A stretch of DNA of 6,211 nt from Dehalococcoidia bacterium (GCA_030740315.1 JASLXN010000095.1:1-6211), one strand, 5' to 3'; counted from the stretch's first letter, positions 1 to 5,726 are shown. Program-made: numbers and translations. Notes: generated by a model from the sequence alone, not told the origin.

Positions 1-33
1 ACCGCCCTCTACAACAACCGCCTTGACATCCAT
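1..33 (-). CDS. Possible start of a leftward gene, cut by the window edge
   Basis: On the minus strand an ATG at 33-31 opens a frame reading MDVKAVVVEGG to the edge of the window. This is a typical beta-strand-like bacterial N-terminus, but only 11 codons are visible. An AGAGG lies only 2 bases upstream of the ATG, too close for a good ribosome site. The competing reading is on the plus strand: the same codon boundaries give an open frame from base 1 to a TAA at 118-120 (TALYNNRLDIHSLYREWLPG and 19 more residues), which could be the tail of a gene entering from the left. I cannot decide between them and recognise neither. Confidence 0.25.
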   Translation of the reverse strand, partial: MDVKAVVVEGG

Positions 34-356
34 AGCCTCTATCGCGAGTGGTTACCAGGTGCCGGAATATTCGTACATTCGTACATGAGCGCCCGTTCAA
101 GACCCCACGGTTGCACCTAATCCCCCATGGGACTCCTAGCCCTGTGTAACCATCCCCTCTATCTATACACCCGCCATTCTACCCCGTCAATCCTTATGGT
201 GTAGGCTCGCCCGAAAACGGAAAGCTATTCATAGTGGACAACCCGAAAGAGGCAAGCAAGGTGGGTGCCCATAGCTTTTCCGCTGGGGAATCCTTATATA
301 GTGCTATCAACCATGAAGATTCCTTGTTGCAGTGACAGGCTCCGGGCCAGTCCTTC
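34..356. other. Left intergenic stretch without a confident gene
   Basis: No complete gene with start, ribosome site and recognisable product is seen here. It holds a tandem 8-mer (ATTCGTAC twice, 69-84) and a 9-base direct repeat AATCCTTAT (189-197 and 289-297). It also has an open plus-strand frame from 150 to a TGA at 333-335 that lacks a usual start codon. That frame reads protein-like in its second half (ENGKLFIVDNPKEASKVGAH), so it may be a gene remnant or chance. No family is recognised. Confidence 0.4.
218..282. repeat. Imperfect inverted repeat
   Basis: CGGAAAGCTAT at 218-228 is matched by ATAGCTTTTCCG at 271-282, complementary except for one extra T. The arms are separated by 42 bases. 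No T-run follows, so it is not an obvious terminator for either strand. It may be a relic of a mobile element or a structured RNA, or chance. Confidence 0.4.
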
Positions 357-385
357 TTGACACCAGATAGGCAAGGGATTATTTT
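357..385 (+). promoter_or_regulatory. Predicted sigma70-type promoter for the 410-802 gene
   Basis: A perfect -35 box TTGACA (357-362) is followed by a 17-base spacer and a -10 box TATTTT (380-385, 4 of 6 consensus bases). Transcription would begin near 392, about 18 bases ahead of the ATG at 410. This is the main independent support for that small gene. It is predicted from sequence only. Confidence 0.5.
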
Positions 386-409
386 CAAGCCAGGTAGATT
401 GTTATCGGA

Positions 410-802
410 ATGAATATCAGGGCTAAACAGGTAGTGGCCTTCTTCCTTGCGCTCGTTCTTCTCAGCTTGGTCCACCAGTGGCCTCATCGCGGAGATTATG
501 AAAGAACTCAAAATGCCACCATGTCTGACTTTCAAAGAAGAATGGACATACAACAGCGTCCCGCCCCAACCATGACCCCCGTTTCCCCGTCATATCCGCT
601 CATGACCCCCGTTGGTCATCAATATTCAGATTCTGAAGAAGTTCGCAATTATCTTGAAAGAGCTGATAGATTCCGCGAATTCATCGGAAAGACAGCCCCC
701 CCTAAAGTCATCTCCCAAGCAGACGGGAAGAGACGGCTGGCAAACGGCCCGGTGGGTCATGGCCCACTCCTGTGCCCCAGCTCCGCGCGGGTTCTAGCAT
801 AA
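410..802 (+). CDS. Putative small exported or membrane-anchored protein, unknown
   Basis: This 130-residue frame is not a family I recognise. The N-terminus has a signal-like layout: a short basic start (MNIRAK) and then about 15 hydrophobic residues (VVAFFLALVLLSLV, about 8-21). A polar, Pro-rich middle follows, with a repeated MTPV ten residues apart (about 55-58 and 65-68), then a charged, probably helical part (SEEVRNYLERADRFREFIGK, about 75-94). No Cys follows the hydrophobic segment, so it is not a lipoprotein. A good promoter ends 24 bases upstream, but the ribosome site is weak. The last 46 bases overlap the 3' end of the convergent protease gene, and the tail (about 105-130) looks unlike the rest. 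The original stop may therefore have been lost, or the frame may be partly fortuitous. Confidence 0.4.
   Translation: MNIRAKQVVAFFLALVLLSLVHQWPHRGDYERTQNATMSDFQRRMDIQQRPAPTMTPVSPSYPLMTPVGHQYSDSEEVRNYLERADRFREFIGKTAPPKVISQADGKRRLANGPVGHGPLLCPSSARVLA
571..613 (+). repeat. 13-base direct repeat with a 30-base period
   Basis: CATGACCCCCGTT occurs at 571-583 and again at 601-613, exactly 30 bases (10 codons) apart and in frame with the putative exported protein, where it encodes the repeated MTPV. The second copy also starts a small hairpin, TGACC-CCCGTT-GGTCA (603-618). Confidence 0.6.
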
Positions 803-1906
803 CAGAGGATATGCTCCCGGAAGAGCACACCCAGCACCTCCCCACCCCTCCCCACCACTATCTGCCCAATATCCTCCTCCTCCATTCTCTCCAGCACATC
901 TACGGCATCTTCCCCGGGGTGGGCCACCAGAAGCTGTGCCGGGGGTATAACGGCGTTCTCCACAAGTGTACTGGGCCACTGTCCCTGGGGCAGACCCCTA
1001 AGGTTGGCCATGGTGAGCATGCCTACCAGCCGGCCACCCTGGGCCACCACCACACAGCGGCCGCCCCGCGGCAGCACATAGTCCCGCACCAACTCCTCCA
1101 CCGTCAGCCCCGGCGGGACTGTTACGCAGTCATGGCTCATAAGCTCCCCGGCGCTTACACCGCGCAGCGTTTCCTTCAAGCAAGCCTGCTGATAGCTGGA
1201 CGAGGCCACGCTCTTTAGGAACCAGCCAATGAAGGCAATCCACATGCCTCCTACGAATCCGAAGAGATGGGCTACAGGCGGTATGCCCAATACAGAGAGC
1301 AGCCCAAGGGCTATGAAAAGGTATCCTATCCCCCGGCCCACGGCTACCGCCGCTCCAGTGGCCTTGAGGAAGTCTCCTGTTAGACACCACTGCAGGGCGC
1401 GGAAAACCCAGCCCCCCTCCAGGGGGAAGCCTGGGATGAAGTTGAATGCGGCCAGGGCTATATTGATATAGCGCAGCCACCAGGCCAGTGCAGCCACCGG
1501 TTCGTTATACGGTAGAGCCACACGGTGCACGACATGGAACAGACCGCCAATCGCCAGGCTGCTCAGCGGCCCCGCCAGCGCCATGGCCATCTCCCTCATA
1601 GGCCCAGCGGCCTCCCGCCCGATGTAGGCCACACCGCCGAAGATGAACAGGGTTATGCTGCGCACCGGCACCCCGTAGTAGCGGGACACCAGGCTGTGGC
1701 TTAGCTCATGGGCCAGCACAGAGGAGAAGAAGAGGGCGCTGGCGACCAGCCCAGTTGTCCAGTAGAGCCACTCAGGCCAAAAAATGGAAGTTGGGGAAGA
1801 AGCCCCGGGCCAGCGTGAGGGTAACCAGTACGAATATTATAAACCAAGTGTAGTGGACAAAAATGGGAATGCCGAACATGCGGCCCAGACGAATGGAGGA
1901 GCTCAA
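757..1906 (-). CDS. Site-2 protease family (M50) intramembrane metalloprotease with tandem CBS domains, frameshifted
   Basis: A membrane zinc protease that cleaves substrates within the bilayer. The frame is split. The upstream part, from a TTG at 1906, encodes SSSIRLGRMFGIPIFVHYTWF and a first membrane helix, then hits TGA just after a T6 run (1779-1784). The downstream part continues in another frame to 757. Dropping one T gives 382 residues reading smoothly through FHFWPEWLYWTTG into the zinc motif HELSH (about 66-70). The second metal motif is NFIPGFPLEGG (about 155-165), with Glu where the family normally has Asp (LDG). Further hydrophobic helices follow, then two CBS domains (about 250-305 and 313-371), which usually bind adenine nucleotides and regulate. 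The TTG overlaps the speB stop (TTGA), with a G7 run about 7 bases upstream as a possible ribosome site, so it is the last gene of the speD operon. It is either a pseudogene, a sequencing indel or, less likely, a recoded gene. The family call is secure. Confidence 0.85.
1779..1784 (-). other. Frameshift site in the M50 protease (T6 homopolymer)
   Basis: The plus strand has six A (six T on the coding strand). The upstream frame reads CAT TTT TTG GCC TGA and stops. With five T it reads CAT TTT TGG CCT GAG and joins the downstream frame without gap or extra residues. A homopolymer indel, real or technical, is the simplest explanation. Recoding would need a +1 shift, which does not match the usual -1 X-XXY-YYZ slippery pattern. 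Confidence 0.8.
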
Positions 1907-2778
1907 CCACGTACCCCCCCGTGGGTGATGTAGCCCATGAGCTTGTACGCCAGCTTGGCAGCCAAATAGGCGCAGGCCCCTGGTCCCTCCCGAGGGCATA
2001 ACTCCACCACATCAAATCCCACCACCTGTCTCTGGCGAGTCACTGCCTTTAGCAGACCCGTGATGCTCTCCCAGGACAGCCCGCCAGGTTCCGGGGTGCC
2101 CACCGCCGCCATAGTGGAGGGGTCCAGCACATCTAGATCCACCGTAATGTACACCTGAGAGGAGAGTGCACCCACCACCTGAGCCTCATCCCATTTGTCC
2201 CCGTACCACACTCTGACACCCCCACCATTCACGAATTGGGCCTCCTCGGCGCTCAGGCTGCGCACCCCCACCGCCACCGCGGGACACTCCTCTATCACCC
2301 GGCGCAACACCGTGGCATGGCTGAACCGTGTACCCAAGTAGCGATCCCGCAAGTCACCGTGGGCGTCCAGGTGGAGAACGGAGAGCCCCGGAAAGCGCCG
2401 TTTATATGCCAGCACCGCCCCGAGGGTGACAGTGTGCTCGCCTCCCAGCAGTGCCACCACCTTGCCGGCCATGGCAAGGGGAGCAACCGCCCTGGAAACC
2501 CGCCGCACCATGGCCCGTGGGTCTCCCATTAGCGGCTCTACAGGGGGCAGGGTATGGATGCCTGCCTGGGATATTTCCAGTCCCAACTCCACATCGTAGC
2601 GCTCCATGTACTGAGAGGCCTCAAGGATGGCCATCGGCCCTTCCCGCTGTCCGGAGTGCCAGTCCGTGGTGGCATCATAGGGAACGGGAAGAACCGCTAT
2701 CCGGGAGGTACTGAGCCGGGCAAGTGAGTCGGGCACAGCGGCGAAGCGGAGAAGGGGGGAGAAGGTTTCTCCAACCAT
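1903..2778 (-). CDS. speB: Agmatinase / arginase-family ureohydrolase
   Basis: A dimanganese hydrolase of 291 residues, a normal length, most likely splitting agmatine into putrescine and urea in the cytoplasm. All metal-binding motifs are present: GGEH with His115, LDAHGDLRD with Asp138, His140 and Asp142, and DLDVLDP with Asp214 and Asp216. GTPEPGGL (227-234) and the late FDVVELCP complete the family pattern. The HLDAHGDLRD and SHATVLRR wording is closest, as I recall the family, to the agmatinase group found in archaea and deep-branching bacteria rather than to arginase. The ATG at 2778 lies 23 bases after the speD stop, with only a weak G-rich ribosome site. The TGA overlaps the TTG start of the protease, so the two are probably coupled. 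Other ureohydrolase substrates (guanidinobutyrate, arginine, formiminoglutamate) cannot be excluded, but the neighbouring speD favours a polyamine role. Confidence 0.9.
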   Translation of the reverse strand: MVGETFSPLLRFAAVPDSLARLSTSRIAVLPVPYDATTDWHSGQREGPMAILEASQYMERYDVELGLEISQAGIHTLPPVEPLMGDPRAMVRRVSRAVAPLAMAGKVVALLGGEHTVTLGAVLAYKRRFPGLSVLHLDAHGDLRDRYLGTRFSHATVLRRVIEECPAVAVGVRSLSAEEAQFVNGGGVRVWYGDKWDEAQVVGALSSQVYITVDLDVLDPSTMAAVGTPEPGGLSWESITGLLKAVTRQRQVVGFDVVELCPREGPGACAYLAAKLAYKLMGYITHGGVRG

Positions 2779-2790
2779 AGCAGACGCCCG

Positions 2791-2800
2791 CCGGCGCCGG
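2791..2800. repeat. GC palindrome between speD and speB
   Basis: CCGGCGCCGG is a perfect 10-base palindrome inside the 23-base gap between speD and speB. It could fold in the mRNA and mask the weak speB ribosome site, but in a GC-rich region it may be chance. Confidence 0.3.
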
Positions 2801-2801
2801 G

Positions 2802-3251
2802 CTAAGCCTCCCCAGGCGAAGAGGGGTCCAACTCCGTGGGAGTCCAGCCTCCTATAGAAAGAGCGGGTTCAAACACGGGAACACCACCCCGCTCCGTACC
2901 CGGGTATTCCAGTCCCCGTCTCAAGATGAAGGTGTTGACCTTAGACAGCCGGAAATGGTCCCTGAAAAAATGAATTACATGCCCGGCGTCAAAAGCTTTA
3001 CAGGAGAAAACATCTATGTTCACCAAGCCCCGTTCTACGAAAGTATGAATGGCAATATGGCTTTCGGCGATTACCACGAAGCCGGAAACTCCCCAGTCCT
3101 CCGGCTTGGCACCGACGTACCTGAATACATGCGGCGCTGACACCTTGGTCATACCTATGCGTTCCGGATAGATATCCAGAAGCTGGCAGATGGTGGCCTC
3201 ATCCTGGAGCAACTCAGGGTCTGCCCCATAGCCATCAATTACCAGGTGCAT
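2802..3251 (-). CDS. speD: S-adenosylmethionine decarboxylase family proenzyme (pyruvoyl)
   Basis: A 149-residue prokaryotic class 1 AdoMet decarboxylase homologue. The proenzyme cuts itself between Glu63 and Ser64 (AESHIAIHT), turning Ser64 into the pyruvoyl cofactor. His69 and Cys84 (NIDVFSCKAFD) sit where the processing and proton-donor residues lie in the Thermotoga enzyme (Ser63, His68, Cys83), shifted by one. The product would be decarboxylated AdoMet for spermidine synthesis. It is the first gene of the operon, with a near-perfect AAGGAGG ribosome site 10 bases before the ATG, its own promoter and a structured leader. The agmatinase directly behind it and the absence of speE in the window leave open that this paralogue decarboxylates arginine instead, as some archaeal members of the family do. 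The C-terminal stretch after about residue 120 is not a part I recognise. The fold and chemistry are secure, the substrate less so. Confidence 0.92.
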   Translation of the reverse strand: MHLVIDGYGADPELLQDEATICQLLDIYPERIGMTKVSAPHVFRYVGAKPEDWGVSGFVVIAESHIAIHTFVERGLVNIDVFSCKAFDAGHVIHFFRDHFRLSKVNTFILRRGLEYPGTERGGVPVFEPALSIGGWTPTELDPSSPGEA

Positions 3252-3368
3252 ATCCGGAAAGCCTCCTTAAATAGACCTGAAAGCCTACACTCCGATTGGG
3301 TTTCCCCTGTCGGCGTTAGGCGGATAATCCCTCAGGCAACTCCACGATGCTCCGCCCACAGCCAACGG
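3252..3368 (-). promoter_or_regulatory. Structured 5' leader of the speD operon, possible riboswitch
   Basis: Between the predicted start of transcription (about 3368) and speD the leader can form two helices. The first pairs GGCGGA (3356-3351) with TCCGCC (3324-3319). The second (3321-3283) stacks GCCTA/TAGGC, CCGA/TCGG and GGG/CCC around small internal loops and ends in a GAAA tetraloop. The two helices share the bases GCC at 3321-3319, so their full forms exclude each other, which is the layout expected of a switch. A second hairpin-forming stretch lies close to the ribosome site. I do not recognise any known SAM, guanidine, preQ1 or THF riboswitch in it. Folding was done by eye, so the structure is suggestive only. 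Confidence 0.4.
3262..3268 (-). promoter_or_regulatory. Strong Shine-Dalgarno site of speD
   Basis: The minus strand reads AAGGAGG ending 10 bases before the ATG at 3251, nearly the full anti-16S complement, and fixes the speD start. The AGGCTTTC spanning its end repeats an AGGCTTTC about 25 bases upstream, so a GCCT segment in the leader could pair with either copy. Confidence 0.85.
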
Positions 3369-3434
3369 TTGAATAATATATCATAATGGGGGATGTAACT
3401 CAACACCCGATGCCGAGGATGCATTGCAACCGTT
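3364..3434. repeat. 8-base inverted repeat flanking the speD promoter
   Basis: AACGGTTG (3364-3371) and CAACCGTT (3427-3434) are perfect inverted copies 55 bases apart. They enclose the whole predicted promoter: one arm lies at the transcription start, the other about 23 bases upstream of the -35 box. This could be a pair of regulator half-sites or a DNA-looping operator. Chance cannot be excluded for 8 bases. Confidence 0.4.
3375..3403 (-). promoter_or_regulatory. Predicted sigma70-type promoter of the speD-speB-protease operon
   Basis: On the minus strand TTGAGT (3403-3398) and TATATT (3380-3375) are separated by exactly 17 bases, in a local AT-rich patch of an otherwise GC-rich region. 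Transcription would begin near 3368. No other comparable pair was seen between cinA and speD. Confidence 0.55.
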
Positions 3435-3583
3435 CTCGCTCCCATCCACCAACCCGAGAGTTATAGCTGGGGAGCTTCCACCTCTCCGATAGTGCTTCAT
3501 CTATCAGCCCGAAGGGTTCCGGATTCCTCCAGAGAGTCCAAGGATACCTTAATCATCGGACAGACTCCCGTGGCGGGCGACTC
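3404..3583 (-). other. Spacer between cinA and the speD promoter
   Basis: No convincing gene is seen. On the minus strand there is a 39-codon frame starting with ATG at about 3506 (MKHYRRGGSSPAI...), but it lacks a ribosome site and runs through the promoter. The stretch is rich in small hairpins, for example CCGGA-ACCC-TTCGG and GATAG-ATGAAGCA-CTATC, without T-runs. No intrinsic terminator of cinA was found. Confidence 0.4.
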
Positions 3584-3588
3584 TCAGG
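3529..3588 (-). repeat. Inverted repeat at the 3' end of cinA
   Basis: On the minus strand CCTGAGAGTC, which spans the cinA stop, pairs with GACTCTCTGG 40 bases further on: nine of ten positions match, with one T-T mismatch. A smaller CCCG-CCA-CGGG hairpin lies inside. There is no following T-run, so if it ends or stabilises the cinA transcript it is not a classical intrinsic terminator. Confidence 0.4.
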
Positions 3589-4816
3589 CCAGGTTGAGCA
3601 GGATACGGCGGAGTTGGAACATGGCCCCCAGCACAGCCCACCGTTTTACCTGCTGGCGGGGAAAACCGTAGCGGTGCGAGAAGGTGTACGCCTTGTCTCT
3701 GACTACAATGCCGATATGAACGGTGCCTTTGGGATTCCCTTCCATGTCGTCAGGGCCGGCGACTCCAGTGATAGCCACACCAACATCCCCACCCAGCCTG
3801 CCCTGGGCAGCTCGAGCCATGGCCTCGGCCACTTGGGGGCTGACGGCCCCGTGCTCCTCTATGAGCGCCCGCGGCACCCCCATGGCCATTTTCATATCGT
3901 TGGTATAGGTCACAGCACCACCCTTAAAATAGCGGGAGCTGCCCGGGACATCGGTGATGTGGTTGGCCAACAGGCCGCCGGTGCAGCTCTCCATGGTAGC
4001 CAGCGTAAGGCCTTTCTGCGTAAACAGCTCCCCTAACACCCCTTCCAGTGTCTGGTCATCCACCCCCCAGACCCGGTCACCCACCTGTTCCCTGGCCTTA
4101 GCCTCCATATCGTTCAGCATCCCTCTCACCACATCCTCCCCACTGCCCTTAGCGGTAATGCGGATGTGAATGCCGTCCATCTTGGCGTATATGCCGATGC
4201 TGGGATTAGTGGAAGAGAGGAGGGGACTGAGGGCTTCGTCCACGGCGGCCTCGGCCATCCCCAGGGTCTTTATGGTGCGAGAGAGTATGATGTCGCCACC
4301 TAACATCTCTTTTATCTGGGGCAACACCTGCTCCTGCCACATCTGAAAAAGCTCCACAGGCACACCGGGCATGGTCACCAGCGCAGTGCCCTCCTGCTGC
4401 ACCCACCAGCCGGGGGCGGTCCCCCTAGTGTTGTACAGGGGCTTAGACGAGGGTATAGCCGTTGCCTGCTTGATATTTCGCTCCGGCATGGGGTAACCGC
4501 GGGAGGAGAAGAAGCCCCGCAACCACTTCTCCACATCTGGATCAACGGCGAGCTCCTCCCCCAGCATGCGAGCGATACCCTCCCGTGTTATGTCATCCTC
4601 GGTAGGACCCAGGCCCCCTGTTACCACGATAAGGTCGGAGCGATCCCACGCCTGTTTCAGCACCTCCACTAGCCGATCTATATTGTCCCCCACTACGGTC
4701 ATCCAGTAAAGGTCAATGCCCAACGGGGCCAACTCCCCGGCTATGAAAGCGGAGTTGGTGTCGGTGATGTCACCCAACAGAATTTCGGTGCCCACGGCCA
4801 CTATCTCAGCCTTCAT
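3584..4816 (-). CDS. cinA: CinA: nicotinamide-nucleotide amidohydrolase / competence-damage inducible protein
   Basis: A full-length two-domain CinA of 410 residues. The N-terminal MoaB/MPT-binding-like domain (about 1-170) opens with the hallmark AEIVAVGTEILLGDITDTN and carries VTGGLGPTEDDIT (65-77). In characterised homologues this domain hydrolyses ADP-ribose-type compounds. The C-terminal PncC domain (about 255-405) has MESCTGGLLAN with the catalytic Ser277 and AITGVAGPDD (348-357), and deamidates nicotinamide mononucleotide to nicotinate mononucleotide for NAD recycling. The ATG at 4816 has GGGGGGAAG shortly upstream and overlaps the stop of a 58-residue gene in an ATGA, which points to translational coupling. 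The historical link to competence comes from Streptococcus, and nothing here suggests competence genes. The frame is intact with no missing motif. Confidence 0.95.
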   Translation of the reverse strand: MKAEIVAVGTEILLGDITDTNSAFIAGELAPLGIDLYWMTVVGDNIDRLVEVLKQAWDRSDLIVVTGGLGPTEDDITREGIARMLGEELAVDPDVEKWLRGFFSSRGYPMPERNIKQATAIPSSKPLYNTRGTAPGWWVQQEGTALVTMPGVPVELFQMWQEQVLPQIKEMLGGDIILSRTIKTLGMAEAAVDEALSPLLSSTNPSIGIYAKMDGIHIRITAKGSGEDVVRGMLNDMEAKAREQVGDRVWGVDDQTLEGVLGELFTQKGLTLATMESCTGGLLANHITDVPGSSRYFKGGAVTYTNDMKMAMGVPRALIEEHGAVSPQVAEAMARAAQGRLGGDVGVAITGVAGPDDMEGNPKGTVHIGIVVRDKAYTFSHRYGFPRQQVKRWAVLGAMFQLRRILLNLA

Positions 4817-4989
4817 ACGGCTTCCCCCCGTTTCATTCCATCGAGCAGGCCCTGGTGAAGAGGGCAGAGTTGGTAATCGCCCCCAAACTGCGCCCCGATT
4901 ACCTCTTCCTGCCAGTGGGCGTTATACAAGCGACAAACTTTATTTTCACAGAATGGGTCACCGGTTAAAGCACAAAAGACAGCCTTCAT
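4813..4989 (-). CDS. Small Cys-containing protein coupled to cinA, unknown
   Basis: A 58-residue frame that is easily missed for its size. It starts at an ATG (4989) with AAGGGGA about 6 bases upstream. It begins MKAVFCALTGDPFCENKVCR and ends LLDGMKRGEAV, and its TGA overlaps the cinA ATG (ATGA). There are four Cys (6, 14, 19, 42). Cys14-x4-Cys19 together with Cys42-x2-His45 (CPLH) would suit a small zinc- or metal-binding fold; this is inference. The composition is protein-like, with Trp, Tyr, Cys and His and no low-complexity runs. It lies 30 bases after the DUF6775-like gene and reads in the same direction, so the three probably form one transcription unit. I do not recognise a family. A role next to CinA, for example in nucleotide salvage, is only a guess from position. 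Confidence 0.68.
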   Translation of the reverse strand: MKAVFCALTGDPFCENKVCRLYNAHWQEEVIGAQFGGDYQLCPLHQGLLDGMKRGEAV

Positions 4990-5019
4990 TGCATATCCCC
5001 TTGCAACCTCAGCCAGCCG

Positions 5020-5601
5020 CTAATCCTCATAATCAATAAAACTCTCCTCAAATCTATGTTTAAGTTTCATTAAATCCTTTCCCAATCTCTCGTATTGTTG
5101 CTTGAGAAGATAATACTTTCTCGGTTTTGCTGGCGCTTCTACAAGCCCTGTCGTTGAGATAAGAGAAGGCATACCGTATATATTCGTTCTAAGGTGATAT
5201 CTTCGGTCGCCTTCACCCCAAGTGGCAAACAGGCGGTTAGCAAAGAAGATATGAACAAACTGGAGACCGCGCTCCTCACTGGGTATAATCTCGCGGAAGA
5301 CCTCTTGCAGGTGAAATCCATCATACAGGATTCCAAAAGACCTCGTTTGGCCTATATTTCGCCTTTTTTCGTACTTAATCTCACCAAATAGAGGTTCCTG
5401 TCCTGATAATATCTTTTGGTTTAGTCTATTCTTACCATATACGAAAGTCAAATGCTGTATAGACACAGAAAAGACAAACACAATCCAATACTTGTACGCA
5501 TGACTGGACAAATATTCCGGTGACACGAGTAACGTGACATCTATATATTTTAGCTTCAAAATATCTACTAAGATCATATTTTGGTTAAAGCCATCAAGCA
5601 A
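5020..5601 (-). CDS. Hypothetical protein, DUF6775-like (putative metallopeptidase)
   Basis: A protein of up to 193 residues. From about residue 70 on it resembles, as I remember it, the DUF6775 group of bacteria and archaea: GEIKYEKR (73-80), ILYDGFHLQ (91-99), HIFFANRLFATW (117-128), DRRYH (132-136) and STTGLVEAPAKPRKYY (149-164). The group is labelled putative metallopeptidase; no function is established, and no HExxH motif is visible here. The first 60 residues do not match a pattern I know and include a hydrophobic run (YWIVFVFSVSIQ, 38-49). The start is uncertain: TTG at 5601 is the longest choice (an in-frame TAA lies just upstream), ATG at 5577 is the alternative, and neither has a clear ribosome site. 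The gene is visibly richer in A and T than cinA and the speD operon, which may mean transfer or relaxed codon use. It is the first gene of the group leading to cinA. Confidence 0.6.
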   Translation of the reverse strand: MLDGFNQNMILVDILKLKYIDVTLLVSPEYLSSHAYKYWIVFVFSVSIQHLTFVYGKNRLNQKILSGQEPLFGEIKYEKRRNIGQTRSFGILYDGFHLQEVFREIIPSEERGLQFVHIFFANRLFATWGEGDRRYHLRTNIYGMPSLISTTGLVEAPAKPRKYYLLKQQYERLGKDLMKLKHRFEESFIDYED

Positions 5602-5662
5602 ATTATGACCTATTTAGATTGAGTACGTGTGGTTGGAGGTAATATTTTTTGACGGACACCTC

Positions 5663-5690
5663 ATTTTATTTATCTGATAGCTCTTACCAA
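5663..5690 (-). promoter_or_regulatory. Tentative leftward promoter of the DUF6775-cinA group
   Basis: On the minus strand TTGGTA (5690-5685) and TAAAAT (5668-5663) are 16 bases apart. The match is moderate and the region is AT-rich, so false positives are likely. The -35 box would overlap that of the divergent rightward promoter. Confidence 0.25.
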
Positions 5691-5713
5691 AGGCATTGTG
5701 AATGTGTTATAGT
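5684..5713 (+). promoter_or_regulatory. Predicted promoter of the thiamine kinase transcript
   Basis: TTACCA (5684-5689) lies 18 bases before TATAGT (5708-5713), which also carries an extended -10 TG (5705-5706). Transcription would begin near 5720, a few bases ahead of the first helix of the TPP riboswitch, exactly where it is expected. Confidence 0.45.
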
Positions 5714-5726
5714 AGATTAAAGTTGA

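Noticed and set aside
194..553. 119-codon minus-strand frame
   Set aside because: It lies opposite the promoter and start of the 410-802 gene, has no ribosome site and no recognisable motifs, and its composition looks random.
772..1218. 148-codon plus-strand frame opposite the CBS domains
   Set aside because: Antisense shadow of the protease gene; rich in His and Pro with no family signal.
1779..1790. Programmed -1 frameshift signal in the protease
   Set aside because: Joining the frames needs a +1 (or -2) shift, the X-XXY-YYZ pattern does not fit, and no downstream pseudoknot was evident. A homopolymer indel is simpler.
1701..2015. 104-codon minus-strand frame bridging speB and the protease
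   Set aside because: It is the third frame over two conserved genes and is rich in Trp, Pro and Ser, as expected of an out-of-frame translation.
3440..3515. Resemblance to a SAM-I (S-box) riboswitch on the minus strand (CTATCGGAGAGGTGGAAG)
   Set aside because: Only one short core segment is similar; the other conserved S-box segments and their order are missing, and it lies upstream of the predicted promoter.
3614..4036. 140-codon plus-strand frame opposite the C-terminal domain of cinA
   Set aside because: Antisense shadow of a well-conserved enzyme, with no ribosome site or motif.
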